DNA of 64,000 nt. Source: Pseudomonadota bacterium (GTDB taxonomy: Bacteria > Pseudomonadota > Gammaproteobacteria > Burkholderiales > Burkholderiaceae_C). The translations under genes and the position numbers were made by a program. Location: contig JAIUOW010000010.1 of NCBI GenBank assembly GCA_020161775.1, forward strand, positions 1 through 64,000. Direction: 5' to 3'. The notes beneath the pieces were generated by a model. The model was not told the DNA's origin, did not search any database, and saw only the letters and a program-made list of their open reading frames with translations. Below are positions 26,658 to 34,923 of the stretch, in pieces. Position 1 is the stretch's first letter. Every line of letters starts with the position of its first letter.

Positions 26658-28025
26658 ATGATCCCGATCACCACCGAATCCCGCTACAACGCGATGGTCA
26701 AGCTGCGCGAAGGCAAGATCAGCCGCGAAATCTTCTCCGACAAGGAGATCTACGAGGAAGAGCTCGAAAAAGTCTTCACGCGTGCCTGGCTGTTCGTCGG
26801 CCATGAAAGCCAGGTGCCCAACCCGGGCGATTTCTTCACCTCGCGCATGGGCGCGGAGTCGGTGATCCTGGCGCGCGACAAGAAGAAGAAGGTCCATGTG
26901 TTCCTGAACTCATGCCGCCACCGCGGCATGAAGGTCTGCCAGTACGACCATGGCAACACGCAGCTCTTTACCTGCCCGTACCACAGCTGGAGCTACACCA
27001 CCGACGGCAAGCTGTTCGGCGTGCCGCAGTTCAAGCAGCTGTACGAGGGTTGCATGGAGAAAGAAGAATGGTCGCTGATTGAGCCGCCGAAGATGGAGGT
27101 CTACAAGGGCACCGTCTGGGCCAGCTGGGACAAGGACGCGCCCGACCTGATGACCTATCTGGGGGACGCCCGCATCCACCTGGATCTGGCGCTGGACTGC
27201 CGAGACGGCCGCGAAGGCGGCTCCGAAGTGCTGGTGGGCGTGCACAAGTGGATCATCCCGTGCAACTGGAAATTTGCCGCCGAGAACTTCCTGGGCGACA
27301 CGTACCACAACGTGAGCCACCGCTCGGTGGACCTGATCGGCATTGGCCCCAGCGCCGAGGCCGGCGTGAAAGGCCGGCGCGACAACGAGATGGAAAAGGC
27401 CCAGCACGTATGGGCCAACTTCCCCGCAGGGCACGGCGTGCACAGCGCGCTGATGCCCGAAGGCTGGGAGTTCCTGAACACCTACCAGAACAACCCGGTG
27501 GTGGCGGAATACTTCCGTGAAGCGCATGCCAAGCGCCAGGAACGGCTGGGCAAGGAAAAGGCGCGGCTGATCCCCTTCGTGGGCACCATCTACCCCAACG
27601 TGTCGTTCCATGGCAACCAGCCGCGCAACCTGTGCGTGTGGCACCCGCACGGGCCTGAATCGACCGAGGCGTGGCGCTTCTTCCTGGTGGACGCCGACGC
27701 GCCGCAGGAGGTGAAGGACTTCCTGCGCACCTACTACATGCGCTATTCGGGCCCGGCCGGCATGACCGAGCAGGACGACATGGAAAACTGGAACTACGCC
27801 ACCGCCGGCAGCCGCGGCGTGATCGCGCGGCGCTACCCGTTCAACTACGCGCAGTCGCTGGGCAAGGTGAGCACCAGCGGCCCGGTGGCCGGCAACGTGA
27901 GCGTGCAGGTCAGCGAGGAAAACCCGCGCCAGTTCTACCGCCGCTGGCGCGACTACATGAACGGCGCCGACTGGGACACGCTGCTGGGCCGCAAGGACAC
28001 GCAGCCGGCCAGCTTCGTGGAGTAA
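26658..28025 (+). CDS. Ring-hydroxylating dioxygenase, large (alpha) subunit
   Basis: The 455-residue protein has the Rieske site Cys86-Arg-His88 ... Cys106-Pro-Tyr-His109 (exact C-X-H-X17-C-X2-H) and the catalytic mononuclear-iron segment from Asn203 through Glu209, Asp214, His217 to His221. The third ligand is probably an aspartate in the later EQDDMENW segment. The alpha subunit binds the aromatic substrate and inserts both atoms of O2 to give a cis-dihydrodiol. The wording resembles the biphenyl/phenylpropionate-type alpha subunits, but the substrate cannot be read from sequence. Confidence 0.93.
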   Translation: MIPITTESRYNAMVKLREGKISREIFSDKEIYEEELEKVFTRAWLFVGHESQVPNPGDFFTSRMGAESVILARDKKKKVHVFLNSCRHRGMKVCQYDHGNTQLFTCPYHSWSYTTDGKLFGVPQFKQLYEGCMEKEEWSLIEPPKMEVYKGTVWASWDKDAPDLMTYLGDARIHLDLALDCRDGREGGSEVLVGVHKWIIPCNWKFAAENFLGDTYHNVSHRSVDLIGIGPSAEAGVKGRRDNEMEKAQHVWANFPAGHGVHSALMPEGWEFLNTYQNNPVVAEYFREAHAKRQERLGKEKARLIPFVGTIYPNVSFHGNQPRNLCVWHPHGPESTEAWRFFLVDADAPQEVKDFLRTYYMRYSGPAGMTEQDDMENWNYATAGSRGVIARRYPFNYAQSLGKVSTSGPVAGNVSVQVSEENPRQFYRRWRDYMNGADWDTLLGRKDTQPASFVE

Positions 28026-28027
28026 GC

Positions 28028-28816
28028 ATGGGCGTTGTCATCGTTACCGGCGGGACGTTCGGCTTGGGCCAGTCCATTACCGTCGAGCTGGCACGGCGCG
28101 GGCACCAGGTCGTTGCGTTTGGCTTATCGCAAGCCCAGGTGTCCAGCACGGCTCGGGGGTTCGATTCCCTCCGGGAAGAGTTGGCGCAGGCCGGTCTGCA
28201 AGCCGACGTGCTCGAAGCCGACGTGTCAAACGCCACCGACGTGCAGCGCGTGGTGGACCACACGCTGTCGCGCCACGGCGCGATCCACGGCCTGGTCAAC
28301 AACGCCGCCATCGGCCCGCTGGGCACGGTGCTCACCACCGACGAGGCGGTGTTTGAAAAGATCTTCGACGTCAACGTCAAGGGCACGTACCTGATGAGCC
28401 GCGCGGTCATCCCGCACCTGGCCCGGGCCGGCGGCGGATCGATCGTCAACATCGGCTCGGGCGCCGGCTATGGCAAACCCAACATGGCCGCCTATGCGGC
28501 CAGCAAGGGTGCCATCGTCGCCCTGAGCATGGCCATGGCCTATGACCATTTCCATGACCATGTGCGCGTGAACGTCGCCATCCCCGGTGGCGGCGGCATC
28601 GTGTCGGGCATGAGCGTGGGCCGCATGGGCGGCGACGTTGATGCCTTCACGCGCAAAGGCGCGCCGGGCACGGCCGCCGGCCGTCCGGCTACCGGGCGCG
28701 ACCTGGCCAACGCCGTGGCCTTCCTCCTGTCTGAAGAAGCCGCCACGATTTCGGGCACCGTGCTCGATGTGGGCTGCTTCGCGCACCAGGGCGGGCCCAT
28801 CCCGGCGCGGCCCTGA
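28028..28816 (+). CDS. SDR-family dehydrogenase, candidate cis-dihydrodiol dehydrogenase
   Basis: The 262-residue protein is a classical short-chain dehydrogenase: nucleotide loop TGGTFGLGQS, NNAA motif (VNNAAIGPLG), catalytic Ser in IGSGAGYGKP and YAASK (YxxxK). ATG 28028 follows GGAG and starts 3 bp after the alpha-subunit stop, so it is part of the operon. Its place between the alpha and beta oxygenase genes suggests it rearomatises the dihydrodiol to a catechol-type product with NAD reduction; that is inference from context. Confidence 0.87.
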   Translation: MGVVIVTGGTFGLGQSITVELARRGHQVVAFGLSQAQVSSTARGFDSLREELAQAGLQADVLEADVSNATDVQRVVDHTLSRHGAIHGLVNNAAIGPLGTVLTTDEAVFEKIFDVNVKGTYLMSRAVIPHLARAGGGSIVNIGSGAGYGKPNMAAYAASKGAIVALSMAMAYDHFHDHVRVNVAIPGGGGIVSGMSVGRMGGDVDAFTRKGAPGTAAGRPATGRDLANAVAFLLSEEAATISGTVLDVGCFAHQGGPIPARP

Positions 28817-28838
28817 GATTCCTTTCGGAGAAAACAAC

Positions 28839-29435
28839 ATGTCTGAGACCGCAGAAGCCACCCCCGCCACCACCCCCGCGCCCCCGACCCCGCGCCTGGC
28901 GCGCGACGCGCGCTACTACGACACCAAGCGCGAGATCGAGGAATTCCTCTACGACGAAGCCAACCTGCTGGACGAGCGCCGCTTCAGGGAATGGCTGGAC
29001 ACGCTGGCCGAGGACCTGCGCTACTTCATGCCCATGGAATACAACGTGAAGTTCGGCGAGCACGCCACGCGCGAGTTGACCCGGCGCGAGGAGCAGATGA
29101 GCTGGTTCAACGAAGGCAAATGGTCGCTGGGCAAGCGCGCCGAGCAGATCCTGACCGGCGTGCACTGGGCCGAGGAGCCGCTGTCGCGCGTGTGCCGCCT
29201 GGTCAGCAACGTGCAGCTCACCGCGATGCAAACCAACGCGGACGGTGAAACCGAAGTGGACGTGACCAGCCGCTTCCTGATCTACCAGAACCGCTGCGAA
29301 TACGAGCAGTATTTCTTCGTGGGTGACCGCTTTGACCGCGTGCGCCGCACGGCCGATGGCTGGAAGCTGGCGCGGCGCGAGATCCGCATTCACCAGAACG
29401 TGCTGCTGGCCAAGAACCTGTCGATCTTTTTCTAG
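28839..29435 (+). CDS. Ring-hydroxylating dioxygenase, small (beta) subunit
   Basis: The 198-residue protein has the NTF2-like cone fold of dioxygenase beta subunits: EIEEFLYDEANLLDERRFREWLDTLAEDLRYFMP near the start, HWAEEPLSRVCRLVSNVQ in the middle, and the end KLARREIRIHQNVLLAKNLSIFF. It is the structural partner of the alpha subunit in an (alpha-beta)3 hexamer. GGAGAA lies upstream of ATG 28839. The first 20 residues are rich in Ala, Pro and Thr and probably disordered. Its separation from the alpha gene by an SDR gene is unusual. Confidence 0.92.
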   Translation: MSETAEATPATTPAPPTPRLARDARYYDTKREIEEFLYDEANLLDERRFREWLDTLAEDLRYFMPMEYNVKFGEHATRELTRREEQMSWFNEGKWSLGKRAEQILTGVHWAEEPLSRVCRLVSNVQLTAMQTNADGETEVDVTSRFLIYQNRCEYEQYFFVGDRFDRVRRTADGWKLARREIRIHQNVLLAKNLSIFF

Positions 29436-29441
29436 AACGTC

Positions 29442-29627
29442 ATGACCATACTGAACCTGTTGGCCATCGAACCCGGACAGGTGGTCCGGCTCAAAAGCGG
29501 CGGCACCGCCGAAGTGACCGAAAACATCGGCGATGGCATCTGGCTGAAGGCCCGCATGGCCGACGGCGAGGAGGACCTGCTGTTTTGCGAGGACATCGCC
29601 GGCCTGGAGGACAAGGATGCAGGCTGA
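29442..29627 (+). CDS. Small conserved-looking protein of unknown function in the dioxygenase operon
   Basis: The 61-residue acidic product is predicted to form a small beta-rich domain (VVRLKSGGTAEVTENIGDGIWLKARM). It starts 6 bp after the beta-subunit stop and overlaps the next gene by 11 nt, so it is embedded in the operon and probably translated with it. No metal-binding or catalytic motif is evident. A role as a small accessory protein to the oxygenase is possible but speculative. Confidence 0.6.
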   Translation: MTILNLLAIEPGQVVRLKSGGTAEVTENIGDGIWLKARMADGEEDLLFCEDIAGLEDKDAG

Positions 29628-31296
29628 ACCCGTGGCCCAGGACATGGCCGCCCAGGTCCTGGTGATCGGCGGCGGCCCCGTGGGCCTGACGCTGGCCATG
29701 GACCTGGCCCGGCGCGGCATCCAGGTGCTGGTGGCCGAGCTGCGCCACCGCGGCGAAGCCCCGCCCGTCAAGTGCAACCACATCTCGGCGCGCTCCATGG
29801 AGGTGTTTCGCCGCCTGGGCGTGGCCGATACGCTGCGTGACAGCGGCCTGCCGCACGACTACCCGCACGACGTGGCCTACCGCACCAGCTTCACCGGTAC
29901 CGAGCTGTCACGCATCCGCATCCCTTCACGCGCCGAGCGGCGCGACAAGTCGGTACAGGGGCCGGACACCGGCTGGCCCACGCCGGAGCCACCGCACCGC
30001 ATCAACCAGATCTACATCGAGCCGATCCTGTTCGCGCATGCAGAAGGTATGCCCAACCTGCGCATCATCTGCCGCACCCAGGTCACGCGGTTCGAGCAGG
30101 ACGAAGTTGGCGTCACCGCCTGGGCCGAAGACCTGGACAGCGGCGCGCGGCTGCGCATCCGCAGCGACTACGTGGTGGGCTGCGACGGCGGACGCTCCAT
30201 GGTGCGCAAGGCCATCGGCGCCACGTTCACCGGCGTGGACACGGTGGCGCGCGTGCAGTCCACGCTGATCGACGCGCCGGACTTGCTGGCGCACATCGGC
30301 GCGGGGCTGAAGCCCGCCTGGGCCACGTTCTCGGTCAACCCGCGGCGAAGCGGCAACGTCTATGCCATTGACGGCCAGCGTCGCTGGCTGGTGCACAACT
30401 ACCTGCGCACCGAAGAGCCTGGCTTTGACGCGGTGGACCGCGACTGGGCCATCCGCCAGATCCTGGGCGTGGACGCAGACTTCAAGTACGAGGTGGTGTC
30501 CAACGAAGACTGGATTGGCCGCCGGCTGGTGGCCGACCGCTTCCGCGACCGGCGCGCCTTCATCTGCGGCGACGCCGCGCACCTGTGGGTGCCGATGGCC
30601 GGCTACGGCATGAACGCCGGCATTGCCGACGCGATGAACCTGTCATGGCAGCTGGCCGCGCGCCTGCAGGGCTGGGGTGGCGACCGGGTGCTGGACGGCT
30701 ACCAGGCCGAACGCCAGCCCATCACCGAGCAGGTGTCGCAGTTCGCCATGAACCATTCCCTGGCGCTGCAGGCGCGGCGCGAGGCCATTCCCGACAACAT
30801 CGAGGCCGACGACGCGGCCGGCGCCGCCGCGCGCCAGGCCTTCGGCCAGGCCCTGTACGACCTGAACGTGCAGCAGTACTGCTGCGGCGGGCTGAACTTC
30901 GGCTATTACTACGAGGGCTCGCACCTGATCGCCTATGACGGCGAGGCCGCGCCTGCCTACGGCATGGCCAGCTTCACGCCGTCCACCGTGCCGGGTTGCC
31001 GGCTGCCCCATGTGTGGCTGGGCGACGGCAGCTCGCTGTATGACCGCCTGGGCGACGGCTTCACGCTGCTGCGCTCCGACCCCGGGCTGGACGTGACACC
31101 CCTGCTGGACGCTGCCGCAACGCGCGGCGTACCGCTGGTGCTGCTGGACTTGGCCGCGCGGGACGTCGCCGGCCACCACGACCGGGCGCTGCTGCTGGCC
31201 CGCCCCGACCAGCATGTGGCCTGGCGCGGCAACACCCTGCCGGCCGACCCGCTGGCCCTGATCGACCGCATCCGTGGCGCGCTTACGCCGCATTGA
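29617..31296 (+). CDS. FAD-dependent aromatic monooxygenase (MhpA/PheA-like)
   Basis: The 559-residue protein is a group A flavoprotein hydroxylase. It has the dinucleotide loop VIGGGPVGLTLAMDLARRG at residues 16-34, the DG motif YVVGCDGGRSMVRKAIG and the GD motif AFICGDAAHLWVPMAGYGMNAGIADAMNLSWQL. A thioredoxin-like C-terminal domain ends it (DVTPLLDAAATRGVPLVLLD). Such enzymes ortho-hydroxylate phenols, often the step before ring cleavage. Its start overlaps the preceding small gene. The true substrate is unknown. Confidence 0.88.
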   Translation: MQAEPVAQDMAAQVLVIGGGPVGLTLAMDLARRGIQVLVAELRHRGEAPPVKCNHISARSMEVFRRLGVADTLRDSGLPHDYPHDVAYRTSFTGTELSRIRIPSRAERRDKSVQGPDTGWPTPEPPHRINQIYIEPILFAHAEGMPNLRIICRTQVTRFEQDEVGVTAWAEDLDSGARLRIRSDYVVGCDGGRSMVRKAIGATFTGVDTVARVQSTLIDAPDLLAHIGAGLKPAWATFSVNPRRSGNVYAIDGQRRWLVHNYLRTEEPGFDAVDRDWAIRQILGVDADFKYEVVSNEDWIGRRLVADRFRDRRAFICGDAAHLWVPMAGYGMNAGIADAMNLSWQLAARLQGWGGDRVLDGYQAERQPITEQVSQFAMNHSLALQARREAIPDNIEADDAAGAAARQAFGQALYDLNVQQYCCGGLNFGYYYEGSHLIAYDGEAAPAYGMASFTPSTVPGCRLPHVWLGDGSSLYDRLGDGFTLLRSDPGLDVTPLLDAAATRGVPLVLLDLAARDVAGHHDRALLLARPDQHVAWRGNTLPADPLALIDRIRGALTPH

Positions 31297-31309
31297 CCGA
31301 AAGCTATCC

Positions 31310-32041
31310 GTGCACAACGACACCCCTCAGACCGAAGACCAGCTGCGCCACGACCTGGCTGCCTGCTACCGCCTGTTTGACTGGCTGGGCTGGACCGAGC
31401 TGATCTTCAACCACATCACCGTGCGCGTGCCGCAGCGCGCGGGCCAGGCGCCCGAGTACCTGATCAACCCCTTTGGCCTGCACTATGCCGAGGTCACGCC
31501 GGCCAACCTGGTGCGCATCGGCCTGGACGGCCAGAGCACGGATGGCGGCGATGCGCGCGTGAACCGCGCGGGTTTCGTGATCCACAGCGCCATCCATGCC
31601 GCGCGCGAGGACGCGCACTGCATCATGCATGTGCACACCACCGCGGGCTGCGCGGTGGCGTGCAAGGAGGAGGGCCTGCGCCACGACAACTTCTACAGCG
31701 CCATGCTGTACGGCGACGTGGCATACCACGGCTACGAAGGCGTCACCACCAACGTGGACGAGCAGCCGCGGCTGGTGGCGTCGCTGGGGCGGGCCAACCA
31801 CCTGATCCTGCGCAACCATGGCCTGCTGGTGACGGGGCCCAACATCCCCACCGCATTCAACCGGCTGTGGACGCTGCAGCGCGCCTGCGAGATCCAGCTG
31901 GCGTCTGACGCCGGCCAAGGGCCCAACCGCGCCATCCCCACCGAAGTGCTGCGCACCGTGCCCGAAACACGCGTGGCGGGCAGCGGTGACACCCACCGGC
32001 TGATTTTCGACACCATGCTGCGCCGCGCGGGCATCGCCTGA
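31310..32041 (+). CDS. Class II aldolase/adducin-family protein
   Basis: The 243-residue protein has the class II aldolase/adducin fold with zinc-ligand histidines in MHVHTTAG and RNHGLLV, and the adducin-like start AACYRLFDWLGWTELIFNHITVRVP. Family members split or decarboxylate hydroxy-acid phosphates, and some act in aromatic operons on non-phosphorylated substrates. GTG 31310 is preferred because it lies after the previous stop; the open frame allows a start at 31274, which would overlap the monooxygenase gene. Its role here could be a late carbon-carbon cleavage or decarboxylation. Confidence 0.82.
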   Translation: MHNDTPQTEDQLRHDLAACYRLFDWLGWTELIFNHITVRVPQRAGQAPEYLINPFGLHYAEVTPANLVRIGLDGQSTDGGDARVNRAGFVIHSAIHAAREDAHCIMHVHTTAGCAVACKEEGLRHDNFYSAMLYGDVAYHGYEGVTTNVDEQPRLVASLGRANHLILRNHGLLVTGPNIPTAFNRLWTLQRACEIQLASDAGQGPNRAIPTEVLRTVPETRVAGSGDTHRLIFDTMLRRAGIA

Positions 32042-32049
32042 ACGGCGGC

Positions 32050-32069
32050 TGGCCCGGCGGATCGGGCCA
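32050..32069. repeat. 7-bp GC hairpin after the aldolase gene
   Basis: TGGCCCG and CGGGCCA flank a 6-nt loop, starting 9 bp after the aldolase stop. There is no adjacent T-run, so it is at most a weak terminator. It marks a possible boundary between the first part of the operon and the AtuA pair. Confidence 0.45.
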
Positions 32070-32144
32070 CCTACGCATTTTGCGCCCGCAGCCTGCGCCA
32101 AATACGAAAGGGGCATTGCGGCACCCAGTGCAACAATGCGCCGC

Positions 32145-33512
32145 ATGAACCCCTACCGCATCGGATCAGGCGCCGGCTACTCGGGCGACCGCATTGATCC
32201 GGCGCAGGACCTGGCCGAGCGCGGTGAGCTCAACGCGCTGGTGTTCGAATGCCTGGCCGAGCGGACCATCGCGCTGGCCCAGCTGCGCCGCAGCCACGAC
32301 CCGCAGGCAGGCTACGACCCGCTGCTGGCCGCGCGCATGCGCGCCGTGCTGCCCGCCTGCGCGCGCCAGGGCGTCACCATCATCAGCAACATGGGCGCGG
32401 CCAACCCGCTGGCGGCCGGCCATGCGGTGCTGCAGGTGGCGCGCGAGCTGGGCCTGCCAGCCTTGCTCAAACGCCCTCTTCGCGTGGCGGTGGTCACAGG
32501 CGACGACGTGCTGGCCTGGATGCAGGCCAACGACGCACCGCTGATGGACAGCGACGCCACCGTGCGCAGCCTGGACGGCCAGCTGATTTCCGCCAATGCC
32601 TACCTGGGCGCCGATGCGCTGCTGCCCGCGCTGCGCTCGGGCGCGGACGTGGTCATCACCGGCCGCGTGGCCGACCCGGCGCTGTTCCTGGCGCCGCTGA
32701 TGCACCACTTTGGCTGGCAGCCGGACGACTGGCAGCGCATGGGCCAGGGCATCTGCGTGGGCCATCTGCTGGAGTGCGCGGCCCAGGTCAGCGGCGGCTA
32801 CATCGCCGACCCGGGCCAGGTGGACATTCCCGGCCTGGCCACGGTGGGTTTTCCGCTGGCCGAGGTGAATGCCGATGGCAGCTTCACCGTGACCAAGCTG
32901 GCGGGCACCGGCGGCCGGGTGGACCGCCTGACCTGCACCGCCCAGCTGCTGTACGAGCTGGAAGACCCCCAGAACTATTTACAGCCCGATGTGGTGGCGG
33001 ACTTTTCCAATGTGCGCCTGCGCGAAGCCGGGCCCGACCGCGTGGAGGTATCAGGCGCCACCGGCCAGGCCCGCCCCACGCACCTGAAGGCCACGCTGGG
33101 CTTTCGTGAAGGCTTCATCGGCGAAGGCCAGATCTCCTACGCCGGCCCCGGCGCCCGCGCGCGCGGGGAGCTGGCGCTGGCCGTGCTGGAACACCGCCTG
33201 AAGACGCTGGGCCTGGACCACCTGGAGCACCGCGCCGAGCTGATCGGCGTGAACGCCATGCACGGGCCCTTCACGAGTTCCCGCGGCGCGGCGCACGAGC
33301 CCTACGAAGTTCGCCTGCGCCTGGCGCTGCGCGCGCCTACCCGTGCCTTGGCCGAACAGGCCGGGCTGGAGGTGGAGGCCCTCTACCTGAACGGCCCGGC
33401 CGCCGGCGGCGGCGTGTCGCAAGGCGTGCGCGAGGTGGTGGCGGCCGCGTCGGCGCTGATCCCGCGCGAAGCGGTGCCCACCGAATGCCACATCCTGGAG
33501 CTGGCGCCATGA
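32145..33512 (+). CDS. AtuA-family (DUF1446) protein
   Basis: The 455-residue protein matches the AtuA/DUF1446 family: RIGSGAGYSGDRIDPA at the start, TIISNMGAANP, and GADVVITGRVADPALFLAPLMHHFGW in the middle. AtuA is known from the acyclic terpene (citronellol/geraniol) degradation cluster of Pseudomonas, but its chemistry is not settled. The next gene, overlapping by ATGA, supplies the small AtuA-like domain that in some proteins is fused to the C-terminus. ATG 32145 is preferred; ATG 32136 is also in frame. A -10-like AACAAT lies 7 nt before 32145. Confidence 0.85.
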   Translation: MNPYRIGSGAGYSGDRIDPAQDLAERGELNALVFECLAERTIALAQLRRSHDPQAGYDPLLAARMRAVLPACARQGVTIISNMGAANPLAAGHAVLQVARELGLPALLKRPLRVAVVTGDDVLAWMQANDAPLMDSDATVRSLDGQLISANAYLGADALLPALRSGADVVITGRVADPALFLAPLMHHFGWQPDDWQRMGQGICVGHLLECAAQVSGGYIADPGQVDIPGLATVGFPLAEVNADGSFTVTKLAGTGGRVDRLTCTAQLLYELEDPQNYLQPDVVADFSNVRLREAGPDRVEVSGATGQARPTHLKATLGFREGFIGEGQISYAGPGARARGELALAVLEHRLKTLGLDHLEHRAELIGVNAMHGPFTSSRGAAHEPYEVRLRLALRAPTRALAEQAGLEVEALYLNGPAAGGGVSQGVREVVAAASALIPREAVPTECHILELAP

Positions 33513-33823
33513 AGGTCCGTGACATCGCGCTGGCCCGATCCGGCGACAAGGGCAACCGCGCCACGCTGAGCGTCATCGCGCGCGACCTGGCGCACTACCC
33601 GCTGCTGGAGCGCACGCTGACGGCGCAGCGCGTGCGCGAGCACTACCGCGGCGTGGTCCACGGCAGCGTCGAGCGCTACCCGCTGCCGCACCTGGGTGCG
33701 GTGCACTTCGTGATGCATGACGCCCTGGGCGGCGGCGTCACGCGTTCGCTGGCGCTGGATGCGCATGGCAAGACCCTGAGCGCGGCCGTGCTGGACATCG
33801 AACTGGACACTTCGGCCCCTTAA
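33509..33823 (+). CDS. Small AtuA-like domain protein
   Basis: The 104-residue protein corresponds to the C-terminal AtuA-like ferredoxin-fold module: VRDIALARSGDKGNRATLSVIARD at the start and the later LGAVHFVMHDALGGGVTRSLALDAHGKTLS. It overlaps the large AtuA-family gene by four bases (ATGA), so the two halves are made together and probably form one enzyme. Function is unknown beyond the family association with degradation of unusual acyl compounds. Confidence 0.82.
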   Translation: MKVRDIALARSGDKGNRATLSVIARDLAHYPLLERTLTAQRVREHYRGVVHGSVERYPLPHLGAVHFVMHDALGGGVTRSLALDAHGKTLSAAVLDIELDTSAP

Positions 33824-33867
33824 ACTCGCCAACCAACTCGCCAACCAACTCGTCATACAACTCAACC
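33823..33867. repeat. 12-bp tandem repeat in an intergenic gap
   Basis: Units AACTCGCCAACC (33823-33834), an identical copy (33835-33846), a degenerate copy AACTCGTCATAC (33847-33858) and a partial AACTCAACC. It lies between the small AtuA gene and receptor 4, just before that gene's Shine-Dalgarno. Confidence 0.8.
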
Positions 33868-33884
33868 TGAAGGAGACTCACCCC

Positions 33885-34862
33885 ATGCGTTCACCCACCC
33901 GCCGCGCGGTCACCCTGGCCGTCCTGGCCGCCACCACCCTGGGCAGCAGCGCCGTGCTGGCCCAGGCCTACCCGAACAAGCCGATCAAGGCCATCGTGCC
34001 GTTTGCCGCAGGCAGCGCCACCGACCAGATCGGCCGCGCCTTTGCCGCCAAGATGTCCGAATCGCTCGGCCAGACCATCGTGGTGGAAAACAAGCCCGGC
34101 GTGAACGGCATGCTGGGTGCCGCCGAGGTGGCCAAGGCCGCGCCGGACGGCTACACCATCCTGATCGGCACCAACAGCACCAACGCCGCGCTCAAGTACC
34201 TGATGAAGTCGCTGCCCTACAACCAGGACACGGCCTTCACGCCGATCGGCTTCATGGGCTCGGTGCCGCTGATGGTGGCTGTCAACAACGACGTGCCGGC
34301 CAAGACGCTCAAGGAATTCATCGACCTGGCCAAGGCCAAGCCCGGCCAGGTGAGCGCCGCCAGCGCCAGCACCTCGCAGCTGGTGTCCTCGGCCATGCTG
34401 GCCAGCATGGCGGGCGTGACGTTCAACAGCATCCCGTACAAGAGCGGCCCTGCGGCCATGACCGACCTGATCGGCGGCCAGGTGATGATGTTCACCGCCG
34501 ACTTTGCCGTGACCGTGCCCCAGCACAAGGGCGGCAAGATCCGCGGCCTGGCCGTGACCAGCAGCAAGCGTTCGGCCGCCGTACCCGAACTGCCCACCGT
34601 CAACGAAGCCCTGGGCCTGAAGGACTACGAGCTGACCGCGTACTTTGCCGCGTTCGCGCCGGCCGGCACGCCGGCTGACGTGATCAACAAGCTCAACGCC
34701 GCGCTGAACGCCGCGGCCAATGCCAAGGACCTGCAGGACAAGTTCGCGCCCAATGGCTTCGCCATTGACCCGGGCACGCCCGCCGCGCTGGCCGAGCGCA
34801 ACCGCGTGGAGACGGTCAAGTGGGAAAAGGCGATCCGCGAAGCGAAGATCGAACCGCAATAA
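33885..34862 (+). CDS. Bug-type (TTT) solute-binding receptor 4
   Basis: The 325-residue precursor has a twin-arginine-containing signal peptide (to about residue 27, VLAQ) and the Bug fold: PIKAIVPFAAGSATDQIGRA, VVENKPGVNGMLGAAEVA, DGYTILIGTNSTNAAL and IPYKSGPAAMTDLIGGQVM. It ends the catabolic operon, with GGAG 10 nt before ATG. Its place downstream of the AtuA pair suggests it binds the pathway substrate. It has no TGTCC-type operator of its own. Confidence 0.9.
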   Translation: MRSPTRRAVTLAVLAATTLGSSAVLAQAYPNKPIKAIVPFAAGSATDQIGRAFAAKMSESLGQTIVVENKPGVNGMLGAAEVAKAAPDGYTILIGTNSTNAALKYLMKSLPYNQDTAFTPIGFMGSVPLMVAVNNDVPAKTLKEFIDLAKAKPGQVSAASASTSQLVSSAMLASMAGVTFNSIPYKSGPAAMTDLIGGQVMMFTADFAVTVPQHKGGKIRGLAVTSSKRSAAVPELPTVNEALGLKDYELTAYFAAFAPAGTPADVINKLNAALNAAANAKDLQDKFAPNGFAIDPGTPAALAERNRVETVKWEKAIREAKIEPQ

Positions 34863-34923
34863 GCCGCCCGGCGGCTGCGCACAGCGCCCAAGGCGCCGGC
34901 CGGCCTGGGAGCAAAATCCGCCC

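Noticed and set aside
33822..33867. CRISPR-like direct repeats
   Set aside because: Units are 12 bp, contiguous without spacers and few; this is a simple tandem repeat.
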